Assembly: GCA_029261295.1 (NCBI GenBank)
Contig: JAJDBP010000002.1
Location: forward strand, 310,001 to 374,000
Reading direction: 5' to 3'
Length of the DNA: 64,000 bases
Origin: Nitrospirales bacterium
GTDB lineage: Bacteria > Nitrospirota > Nitrospiria > Nitrospirales > UBA8639
Positions 16,663 to 23,939 of this stretch are shown in pieces. The position numbers were made by a program, and so were the translations under genes. Position 1 is the stretch's first letter. Every line of letters starts with the position of its first letter. Below the pieces are notes generated by a model, which saw only the letters and a list, made by a program, of their open reading frames with translations, did no database searches and had not been told where the DNA came from.

Positions 16663-17151
16663 ATGAGAGTTGTCCTCCTTTTTGTGGCATGCCTCTCTCT
16701 GTGTGTCTCTTCCGTTGCCTGTCAAGAAGCAGCATCAGAACAAGCTAAAGGTGGCTTTGAATATCACCAGGTCGTCTCAACTGCCATCGACACACTGGGA
16801 TATGACACCACACAACACATACTGTTCGTTCGGTTCATCAACGGCTATGAATATTATTACTTTGAAGTCCCCCGTGAGGGATTTGAGAACTTTCTAAACG
16901 CTCCCTCAAAAGGCAGATACTTCAACCAATATATAAAGCTGCATTTTTCAAACAAACGATTGAACCCTCCTCCAAAAAATAAGCAGAGAAGAGTTGAAGT
17001 GGAAGGGAAGAATTATGATGGATGGTCTTGGGTCGTTTTAAAGTTTGTACAATTTACACAGTGGAAGGCTAGGCATTTTCCAATAATTTCTTGTCGACTA
17101 TGGAGAGCGAGCTCTATTTCATGCTCATATTCAATTGTGCCGCCATCATGA
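16663..17151 (+). CDS. KTSC-domain putative lipoprotein
   Basis: The 162-residue product has a 20-residue leader ending in SSVAC-Q, which resembles a lipobox, so Cys20 is the probable lipid anchor. The KTSC-like domain follows: STAIDTLGYD, ILFVRFINGYEYYYFEVP and APSKGRYFNQYIK. The family is of unknown function. The ATG at 16663 is preferred; starting at 16639 would add eight residues ahead of the leader. The last 45 or so residues after GKNYDG look unlike the family and are read through the 3' end of the convergent gene at 17013, so the true end may have been altered. Confidence 0.65.
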   Translation: MRVVLLFVACLSLCVSSVACQEAASEQAKGGFEYHQVVSTAIDTLGYDTTQHILFVRFINGYEYYYFEVPREGFENFLNAPSKGRYFNQYIKLHFSNKRLNPPPKNKQRRVEVEGKNYDGWSWVVLKFVQFTQWKARHFPIISCRLWRASSISCSYSIVPPS

Positions 17152-17741
17152 CCATCTGTATCTATTTCTGCATAGGTATCTTCTTCCACATAACGTTTTT
17201 TGGATACCTTTTTAACTTCTAAAATTGCCCCTATGTCAGGCACTTTCAAGGTCAAGGGGTATTCAGCGTTCTCTTTCCACTTTTTGTAGTTCTGGAAAAT
17301 ATCTCTTACCTTGTTTATCTTGGTTTCTTCACAAGACATTACGAAATCAATAGGGGGAGTATTACCTTTTGCTTCAGCCCCAGATGGATTTCCCATCCTA
17401 AGAAAAACTCTTTCGTCAGTCCTCCAAATATCTTCAACTTCCCCACGTATAAAAAGAGTTTTTCCCACCATGCCTTTCATCCATTCTTCAATCTCGATAG
17501 AAAACGGCTCCGAAAAATAAGGGTTGCGATGTTCTTTATACCTCACGATCTCTTTGTCATAATTAATGGCATGATGTTTTTGGATAAAATCCTGAATGAA
17601 CCTCTGCTCCTCTTCTTTTGGTCTTTGCTCTTCCTGTACTGAGGGTGTTTTGGAATTGTGTGTTGGTGTTTTAGAAAATAGAAGGAAGCCTAATCCAATA
17701 ACCACTAACCCCAAAATTATTTTCTCTGCTTTGCCTGCCAT
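17013..17741 (-). CDS. Membrane-anchored unknown protein
   Basis: A 242-residue protein with one N-terminal membrane segment (IILGLVVIGLGFLLF, about residues 8-22), then a charged linker and a soluble domain with a GKTLFIRGEVEDIWR block that could be a small beta-barrel. I do not recognise the family. It is convergent with the KTSC gene and their 3' ends overlap by 139 bp. It is the last gene before the right end of the integrated element. Confidence 0.6.
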   Translation of the reverse strand: MAGKAEKIILGLVVIGLGFLLFSKTPTHNSKTPSVQEEQRPKEEEQRFIQDFIQKHHAINYDKEIVRYKEHRNPYFSEPFSIEIEEWMKGMVGKTLFIRGEVEDIWRTDERVFLRMGNPSGAEAKGNTPPIDFVMSCEETKINKVRDIFQNYKKWKENAEYPLTLKVPDIGAILEVKKVSKKRYVEEDTYAEIDTDGHDGGTIEYEHEIELALHSRQEIIGKCLAFHCVNCTNFKTTQDHPS

Positions 17742-17998
17742 TCTATTTGTTCCTCAATAATATTTGGGAGCATCATGAGGATTTTCCCTAAATCCTCTAC
17801 CCTAGAAGAAGCCCCATCTAGCATAACTTTTACAGAATTCCACAATAAAAGCTATAAGAGACAAATTAAGAAGAGTCATCTGGTAAGAGAATGCTGCTCT
17901 AACCAAATTTCTCAAGCACAGCGAGGAAGCCCTAAAGGATGGTTAGACCCCCCACTCTACGTTTTCTGGCTACCCATCGTTGGGAGGGAACGAATCTG

Positions 17999-18020
17999 GT
18001 CACGATTTTAGTCACGGTTC
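17999..18020 (+). other. Probable integrase arm-type site, right
   Basis: Matches 10546-10567 in 21 of 22 bases in the same orientation. It is extended by two further degenerate copies (GTCACAGTT, ATCACAATC) up to about 18040, 120-140 bp inside the right attachment site. The rest of 17742-18159 holds no gene I can support. Confidence 0.55.
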
Positions 18021-18159
18021 GGTCACAGTTTCAATCACAATCAAGCATCTGCCTGTTTCGTCATTCATCGCAATAAAAAATGAATAAATGCCTGTCCAGT
18101 TAAAGAGATAATGACTGTTCATCTTCCTCTGTCACTGTTGGTCGTTATCCCCCTGGCTT

Positions 18160-18210
18160 GCCCTTTTAAGGCGAGGGTCGTGCGTTCGAGCCGCACGCGG
18201 CTCACCAGAA
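18160..18210 (+). other. Right attachment site (orphan tRNA-Lys 3' half)
   Basis: Second copy of the 51-bp direct repeat. It contains the anticodon-loop-to-CCA half of tRNA-Lys without the 5' half, so it is the displaced original 3' end of the chromosomal gene. Confidence 0.93.
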
Positions 18211-18296
18211 AAAATCCTCTTTTAGAGGAAATAAAAATGGGGTCAGACTCGATTTTATGGTCGATAGCGGCAAATGAAAAATTCGTATGGAGGCTC

Positions 18297-19874
18297 TTAG
18301 TGGGATTGGGCGAGTCGTGCAAGATTGGCGTTGGTTTGGGAGAGCACTAAAGAAAACGTGGCAAAGTCAGCTTCTTGTAATGGGCTGTCGTTGGTGCCCC
18401 GGTCTGCGACAATCAATCCTATGGGTTTGTTGGGGGCATAGAGAGACCCGGCCAATCCTGGGGAGGCTCCCCAAAGTGTTAGGAAACTTGCTGGGGTTTC
18501 TTTTGTGGTATCTTCGTCAACTAAAGAGTGAAATTGAATGGGATGGTATTGGTGCAGGAGGCGATACCAAAAGTTGCCCTTGGAAATGGGGCAATGAAAG
18601 GTCTGTTGTAATTCTTCCGATGATTCTCCATAGCAAATTTTAGCCTCAAGCTTTTCTTTCCCGGGAATGGCAAATGCGAGTAGAACTCGATCGAACCCGC
18701 AGGAAGAATAGAGGGTTTTTGTCGCTAATGTGAGGAGTTTAGAAGGGTCAAGGATTTTCATGGCTGCTAGGGTGTAATCCATTAACTGATTGTCTAGTTG
18801 TCGGGAAGATGGTTCAACCAATTTTTGATTGTGTGATATTTTAATAGGGGTGTTTTCTTCTTCGGGTAGCGAGTCTTCACTGTGGAGAGTTTGTTGGACG
18901 GCCCGAGTGAGCTTTTGTAATTGTTCACTTTGAACCGGGGGGGTCTCCGGGTTTAAGTCAGGACTTAAATGTTGGTGAGGAATATTAATGGCCGATGCTA
19001 CTTCCGAGGCCTGCATGAAAGCGGTTGTTACCGTTTTTTCTAGTTGGGAGAATGTGAGAGAATAGGGAGGGAGAAATTGTTGGAGCAGGGACTGAAAAAC
19101 TTTTTCTTGCCCTCTTCCAGAAGGGTTCAGTAAACAGCAGGAAAGTTCCTTTGCGGCATGGACAATATTCTCCATAATTTGTTGATCGTTTTCGGGGCGA
19201 GTTTTTGGCCATACCGGTTTTTTCTCTAAAACCTGGATGAGGCTGTCAGGTAAATGCCAATGTTTTGCCATTGCTACTGCAATGGTGGATAGAGGCTTTC
19301 CAAGAAGCGCAACTTCGGCCTTTGAACTTTTTGAGGGATCCTCTCTTCGTATGGTTTCGAGCTGCTCGGCAATGTCTGGACGGCACAAGGCCAAAATGAA
19401 TTCACCCAAAGAGGAAAGCATGGCATTGGTAAATAAATAGCCAGGCTCTGGATGGTTCAATGCTTTACCAATCTCTTGTGCTTGAGTCCCGGTGACAAGT
19501 GCTCGGGCTAAGATATGTTTGAGCAGGGAGGTATTGCCTTTAGATCCGTTTGCCTGTTCAAGGAGTTGGGCTGCAACCACCATTCCTTGGATGACGTCAA
19601 ATCCAATGAGGGTTACGGCGTGAGTCGGGGTTTTTACTGGAACCTTTGTACAGTAGGCTGGACTGTTGGCAATTTTGACGACGTTCGTCATTATTGCTTG
19701 ATCACGCTTGATAATGTCTCCAATATCGCTGGCGCTGGAACGTTTATCTTGGGTAAGATTTAAGACTTGCAGGCAACTTTGCCGAAGAATAGGAAGAAAT
19801 TCTGGGGCATCCTCCAGCAGACTTTCCAGAAACGATGGTGGGGTTGTTTGGTCTTTAAGCGTGGACTCGATCAT
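18297..19874 (-). CDS. HDOD-domain protein with C-terminal GAF-like domain
   Basis: A 525-residue cytoplasmic signalling protein. The N-terminal HDOD domain (about residues 10-220) is seen in VLNLTQDKRSSASDIGDIIKRDQAIMTNVVKIANSP and THAVTLIGFDVIQGM. The C-terminal 150 residues (LAAMKILDPSKLLTLATKTLYSSCGFDRVLLAF to GLIVADRG) look like a GAF sensor. HDOD proteins are degenerate HD hydrolases found in signalling pathways. It lies 86 bp beyond the right attachment site and appears intact. Upstream, a SWIM-finger gene is divergent. Confidence 0.82.
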   Translation of the reverse strand: MIESTLKDQTTPPSFLESLLEDAPEFLPILRQSCLQVLNLTQDKRSSASDIGDIIKRDQAIMTNVVKIANSPAYCTKVPVKTPTHAVTLIGFDVIQGMVVAAQLLEQANGSKGNTSLLKHILARALVTGTQAQEIGKALNHPEPGYLFTNAMLSSLGEFILALCRPDIAEQLETIRREDPSKSSKAEVALLGKPLSTIAVAMAKHWHLPDSLIQVLEKKPVWPKTRPENDQQIMENIVHAAKELSCCLLNPSGRGQEKVFQSLLQQFLPPYSLTFSQLEKTVTTAFMQASEVASAINIPHQHLSPDLNPETPPVQSEQLQKLTRAVQQTLHSEDSLPEEENTPIKISHNQKLVEPSSRQLDNQLMDYTLAAMKILDPSKLLTLATKTLYSSCGFDRVLLAFAIPGKEKLEAKICYGESSEELQQTFHCPISKGNFWYRLLHQYHPIQFHSLVDEDTTKETPASFLTLWGASPGLAGSLYAPNKPIGLIVADRGTNDSPLQEADFATFSLVLSQTNANLARLAQSH

Positions 19875-20028
19875 TGTGGAAATCCTATGGGGAAAGAAAA
19901 TTTTAGAAGAAGTTGGATCTTAAGCTTCATTCTCGGTAATATTTCGTTCCAGATTAAGTCTATTGGTATCAATGCGGAATGAATTCGTAGGTATTAATAT
20001 CCATATTTCTTAATAATGTGAGGGTGAA

Positions 20029-20937
20029 ATGAGGAATCGGATTTCATGTTCCGCCCAGGACCTTGGTCAATTAGATCCCGCTATGGTGCAGTCTGTGGTT
20101 GGGGACCAGGTTTTTAAAATTGGCAACCAATATTTTTCTGACCAACGAGTCAATATCGTCGAAGCGAATGGGACGCAAGTTGTTGCCGAGGTCAATGGTA
20201 CCTACGGGGTGTATGCCCAGACTATTAAATTACGTGGCGGGACATTATCGACCAAATGTTCCTGCCCCTCGACGGAACAACCTTTTTGTCGACATTGCGT
20301 AGCGGTGTTATTGCAGCAATTCCATGTGGAGTCGTCCGTAGAAAAAACTGAGAAATCGGCTACCACGCCTTCTTCCCCTCCGCCCTCCGCGAAGGAGGAA
20401 TCACCTGCTGATATGTCCCCCTCTTCGGATGAACCATCTGGAACCGTGGATTTAAATTTTCGTGAAGCCACCCTATTCATTGATTGGATCCAGCAGGCTG
20501 TTGCGCATTTAGGAAAAGACGCTTCCCTCGCGCCAGTTCCTAAGGCCCTGGGTGGCGTGGCTCGGGAATGGACGGGAATTATAGATCGTCTGAACCAGCA
20601 ATTTTTAGAAAGTGAAGAAGATCGGACGGATGCTCAGCGAAATTTGCAATCTGCCGAAGGGATGGTCGATTCATTGACAAAGGAATTGGAGTCGGTGAAA
20701 GGGGAGTCAGAAGGAGCCCAGCAGACCTGTCATCGTTTGGAGAAAAAGGTGAAGCAGTTAGAAGAATCGTTGACCGATTTTACTCAGACTTCCAAGGAAC
20801 GAGACCGATTGGTGAGTAAAGTCTCCACGATGCAGGCAGAATTGCAAAATAAAGGAGCTGAATTGGAAAGTGTGTCGATGACCCTCAAGTCGTTGTCCAA
20901 CGCGATACGGAACTTACTGCCTTCTGATCCGAAATAA
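20029..20937 (+). CDS. SWIM zinc-finger protein with coiled coil
   Basis: A 302-residue protein. The SWIM finger (CSC...FCRHC, about residues 81-92, pattern C-x-C-x7-C-x-H) follows a domain starting VVGDQVFKIGNQYF. A Pro/Ser/Glu-rich linker comes next, then a helical domain and a long coiled coil (LNQQFLESEEDRTDAQRNLQS through ELESVSMTLKSL). SWIM fingers bind DNA or protein; no enzyme domain is visible. The ATG is preceded by GTGAGGGTGAA. It is convergent with the ParA-like gene at 20973. Confidence 0.75.
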   Translation: MRNRISCSAQDLGQLDPAMVQSVVGDQVFKIGNQYFSDQRVNIVEANGTQVVAEVNGTYGVYAQTIKLRGGTLSTKCSCPSTEQPFCRHCVAVLLQQFHVESSVEKTEKSATTPSSPPPSAKEESPADMSPSSDEPSGTVDLNFREATLFIDWIQQAVAHLGKDASLAPVPKALGGVAREWTGIIDRLNQQFLESEEDRTDAQRNLQSAEGMVDSLTKELESVKGESEGAQQTCHRLEKKVKQLEESLTDFTQTSKERDRLVSKVSTMQAELQNKGAELESVSMTLKSLSNAIRNLLPSDPK

Positions 20938-20972
20938 ATTGGTAAGGTAGATGTTGTGAATCCTGCCATGTT

Positions 20973-21902
20973 TTAAGCCCGCAATTTTCTGGGCTCTACC
21001 TGTGTCTCTGAGACCTCTTCTCGTTGTCTCACATGTTTCAGTAAATTCTCTAAAATTTCCTCAAAAGCCAATGTTGCGGCAGCTTGAGGAGAGCGTTCCA
21101 CAACTGGCAAATATTTCAATATAGACTGTTGTACCTGTGGATCTTCTGGAATATTTCCTAAAACAGACAGGTCAGCCCCAACATATTGTTTAAGCAATTG
21201 TTTCAAATGCAGGGTGTTTATACGAGATTTTGGAGTCATACGATTGAGAATTAAAGCCGGTTGGAATCCCTGCAGGGCTTTTTGAGCCAACGCGACACCC
21301 GACTCGCTCGTACTTCCGACCGCTTCCAAAACTTCTGTGATGCTATGAAATTCCTTGTTCAGGAGCGATTCAGCTACGGGGTCTCGAGCCAAAAAGGCTG
21401 AGAGGACCTTTCGAATCGCTGCCAGTTTGATAAATCTGTACAGATCTAAGACAGAGGTAGGATCAGGTGTTGCTACGGCCAAAAAATGATCTGCCAGGAG
21501 AAAGAAGTCAAGGGTGTGATAGCTTGTTCCAGCTCCAACATCCACGAGGATCACATCGGCATCGAGTTTGTGGAGATGTCGAATGAGACGTTTTTTCTTG
21601 GCATGTTGAAGATTAGCCGTAATCAGTGTTTCCCCTGTCCCGGGAATGAGACGGAGTCGTGAGGGGCTAGATACTGGATGCGCCAGATCTTCAAGATGGG
21701 TGACCTGATTAGAGAAGAAGTCGGTCAGCGTTGAAGGTGGATGAAACATCCCAAAGAGAATATGGAGATTGGCACCTCCAATATCCATATCTACTAAAAT
21801 AACCCGCAGCCCTTTTCTGGCCAAAAGAAGCCCAAGGTTGCTGACCACCATGCTCTTCCCAACTCCGCCTTTACCGGAGGCCACAGAAATGATTGTGGGC
21901 AT
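20973..21902 (-). CDS. MinD/ParA-type ATPase
   Basis: A 309-residue P-loop ATPase with a deviant Walker A (SGKGGVGKS), switch DMDIGGANLH and Walker B VILVDVGAG. The overall form resembles FlhG/MinD-like spatial regulators rather than plasmid ParA. No ParB, flagellar or Min gene is adjacent, so its cargo is unknown. The C-terminal segment (EILENLLKHVRQREE) is helical and could be a membrane or partner contact. Confidence 0.85.
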   Translation of the reverse strand: MPTIISVASGKGGVGKSMVVSNLGLLLARKGLRVILVDMDIGGANLHILFGMFHPPSTLTDFFSNQVTHLEDLAHPVSSPSRLRLIPGTGETLITANLQHAKKKRLIRHLHKLDADVILVDVGAGTSYHTLDFFLLADHFLAVATPDPTSVLDLYRFIKLAAIRKVLSAFLARDPVAESLLNKEFHSITEVLEAVGSTSESGVALAQKALQGFQPALILNRMTPKSRINTLHLKQLLKQYVGADLSVLGNIPEDPQVQQSILKYLPVVERSPQAAATLAFEEILENLLKHVRQREEVSETQVEPRKLRA

Positions 21903-22061
21903 CTGCTGATTTCCCCTCTCCTTGCAATAGAAAAATGGGATTATTTTCTTGGGAATAAGTCTATCACGAGCCCCATCTTATGCCTATGGTGGCCTTTTGC
22001 CTCGCAAGGTTTTCTCATACTGTGTGAGGTCCTATGGCGTTGAGAATGGAGCTGTGATATC

Positions 22062-22090
22062 TTGCCTTTGAAAGAGGAAAGTGCTAGTGT
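22062..22090 (+). promoter_or_regulatory. Promoter of the rimP-nusA-infB operon
   Basis: TTGCCT (22062-22067), 17-bp spacer, TAGTGT (22085-22090). The predicted start would be within a few bases of the hairpin at 22103. Confidence 0.5.
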
Positions 22091-22102
22091 TGGAATGAGT
22101 TG

Positions 22103-22127
22103 AGTGGGCGTGAGCCCACTTTTTTTT
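22103..22127 (+). terminator. Leader attenuator hairpin before rimP
   Basis: Perfect 7-bp stem AGTGGGC/GCCCACT with GTGA loop, followed by eight T residues. It lies 49 bp before the rimP start and immediately after the predicted promoter. A very similar GTGGGC/GCCCAC hairpin precedes rimP (yhbC) in many bacteria, where it fits NusA-dependent feedback on the operon. Confidence 0.75.
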
Positions 22128-22175
22128 GGTCTGTAGCTCTGGCCGCTGTCTCTCAAGTATTCTATGGTGGCCTTC

Positions 22176-22646
22176 ATGACTGAAAACATTAGTCAGGTCA
22201 TACGCCAAGTGGGCGATCCCATTGCCCGGGCGTTAGGCATCGAAATTCTCGATATTCACTGCATAGGGAAACCAACCAATCTGTTGGTCCGTTTAACGCT
22301 TGATAAAGAGGGAGGGGTAGGGATTGCCGATTGTGAACAATTCCACCAATCACTTCGAAGGACATGGGATGTTACCCAACCTTCGGGACCGAATTGTCGA
22401 TTTGAGGTGTCCTCTCCAGGATTAGACCGTCCCCTAAAAGTCCCAAAAGATTTTCAACGCGTTCAAGGACAACGGCTGCGAGTGACCGTACAAAACGATA
22501 CCCAAAAAAACGTGGTGGTTATAGGACGCTTGGAAGCCGTAACCGAGGACGGACTTCATTTGGTTGATGATCGGAAAAAAGCTCTCTTAGAGCATTCGGT
22601 TTCTTGGGGTGAAATAGTAAAAGCCAATATTGAGGTAGAATTCTAG
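22176..22646 (+). CDS. rimP: Ribosome maturation factor RimP
   Basis: Needed for 30S subunit assembly. The 156 residues show the family blocks GIEILDIHCIGKPTNLLVRLTLD and EVSSPGLDRPLK. The start is uncertain between 22164 and 22176; the second has GGTGG nearby. It heads the operon leading into nusA and infB, its usual partners. Confidence 0.92.
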   Translation: MTENISQVIRQVGDPIARALGIEILDIHCIGKPTNLLVRLTLDKEGGVGIADCEQFHQSLRRTWDVTQPSGPNCRFEVSSPGLDRPLKVPKDFQRVQGQRLRVTVQNDTQKNVVVIGRLEAVTEDGLHLVDDRKKALLEHSVSWGEIVKANIEVEF

Positions 22647-22718
22647 CACTCCGACTGCTACGACAAGCAGTCAAGTGCCGTAGTGGCTACTATTTATGGT
22701 GCGTTGCGAGGAACAATC

Positions 22719-23930
22719 ATGAAAAGCGAACTTATGTCAGTCATCGACCAAATTGGTCGCGAAAAAGGTATCGAGAAAGAAAAGGTTCTTGCGGCCTTAG
22801 AGTCAGCTCTGTTGACTGCAGCCAAAAAGCGGTTTGGGCAGGGAGATAATATTCAGGTCGATATTGATACAGATTCAGGCGAAATTTCCATTGTGAGTAA
22901 GAAAACTATTTCCGAGAATGTTGTTGATGCGAAGACAGAAATTTCTTTGGAAGAAGCCCGACTAATAGATGATGAAGCTGAGATGGGTGATGAAATTGGC
23001 TCGCTCATTGATATGGAAGATTTTGGTCGAATTGCAGCCCAAGCGGCCAAGCAAGTGATCTGTCAAAAAGTTCGTGAAGCGGAATGGGAATCCATTGAAC
23101 GTGAGTATTCTAAAAAAGAGGGTGAATTGGTCCATGGGGTGATTCTTGGGCAAGAACGGCGGAATTATCTTGTGGATATTGGAAAAACAGAAGCATTATT
23201 GCCAGTCCAAGAGCAGATACCTCGTGAAGCTCATCGACGAGGGGATCGGGTTCGGGCATTGCTTCTTGAGGTTCGTCGCACACCAAAGGATGTGCAGGTT
23301 ATCTTGTCACGTGCCCATCCACATTTTGTTGTGAAGTTGTTTGGGTTAGAAGTGCCTGAAATTTCTGAAAAAATTGTGGAAATTAAGGCGGTGGTTCGTG
23401 AGCCAGGAGACCGGACAAAAATTTCAGTCGCATCTCGGGATAAAGCGGTTGATCCGGTAGGCGCCTGTGTTGGAGTGAAAGGGTCTCGAGTCCAAGCCAT
23501 TGTCCGTGAATTACGTGGTGAAAAAATTGATATTATTCCATGGACGGATGATCCGCGCGTATTTATTGGCGAAGCATTGAACCCTGCCTCAATTGAGAAA
23601 GTCGGGATTGACGACCAAAAGAAATCAGCCCTTGTGGTGGTTGCGGATTCTCAACTGTCCTTAGCTATTGGTAAAAACGGGCAAAATGTTCGATTAGCAG
23701 CGAAGCTCACCGGTTGGAAGATTGATATTATTAGCTCAACCGAATATGAAAAAGAAAAAATGGAACGCGATCAGGAAATCAAGGCTGCCTTGGCCGAAGA
23801 AACGGCCAATATTGTTGATGAATCAGGCGCGTCGAGTGAAGCTGTCGATCAGCCAATTGAAGTAGCTCCTGATGAGTCTAAGGACAAGACTACAGAAGAG
23901 GCGGTTTCAGAAGATTCTTCGTCAGCGTAA
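22719..23930 (+). CDS. nusA: Transcription termination/antitermination factor NusA
   Basis: Binds RNA polymerase and RNA to control pausing, termination and antitermination. The N-terminal RNAP-binding domain begins MKSELMSVIDQIGREKGI. The S1 domain is around residues 135-200 (GELVHGVILGQE). Two KH domains follow, the second with AIGKNGQNVRLAAKLTGW. The 403-residue length with an acidic tail indicates that the C-terminal AR repeats of E. coli NusA are absent, as in many phyla. The ATG at 22719 has GCGAGGAA upstream. Confidence 0.96.
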   Translation: MKSELMSVIDQIGREKGIEKEKVLAALESALLTAAKKRFGQGDNIQVDIDTDSGEISIVSKKTISENVVDAKTEISLEEARLIDDEAEMGDEIGSLIDMEDFGRIAAQAAKQVICQKVREAEWESIEREYSKKEGELVHGVILGQERRNYLVDIGKTEALLPVQEQIPREAHRRGDRVRALLLEVRRTPKDVQVILSRAHPHFVVKLFGLEVPEISEKIVEIKAVVREPGDRTKISVASRDKAVDPVGACVGVKGSRVQAIVRELRGEKIDIIPWTDDPRVFIGEALNPASIEKVGIDDQKKSALVVVADSQLSLAIGKNGQNVRLAAKLTGWKIDIISSTEYEKEKMERDQEIKAALAEETANIVDESGASSEAVDQPIEVAPDESKDKTTEEAVSEDSSSA

Positions 23931-23939
23931 AGGATAGGA

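Larger units (their letters stand above)
10450..18210. mobile_element. 7.7 kb integrative element in tRNA-Lys
   Basis: Bounded by 51-bp identical direct repeats (10450-10500 and 18160-18210) made of the tRNA-Lys 3' half plus three bases. Contents: integrase next to the left end, a zinc-finger protein, then rightward HTH, primase zinc-finger and DUF3987-type replication genes, a small unknown, a leftward HEPN-like gene, a KTSC lipoprotein and a membrane-anchored unknown. There are no capsid, terminase, relaxase or type IV secretion genes. It therefore resembles a phage-satellite or small integrative-plasmid type element that would depend on a helper for transfer; this last point is inference. 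Confidence 0.9.

Noticed and set aside
18111-18350. 79-codon plus frame across the right attachment site
   Set aside because: Its sequence is tRNA-Lys-derived and then antisense to the HDOD gene.
21941-22189. 82-codon minus frame across the rimP leader
   Set aside because: It runs antisense through the promoter and attenuator and has no family features.
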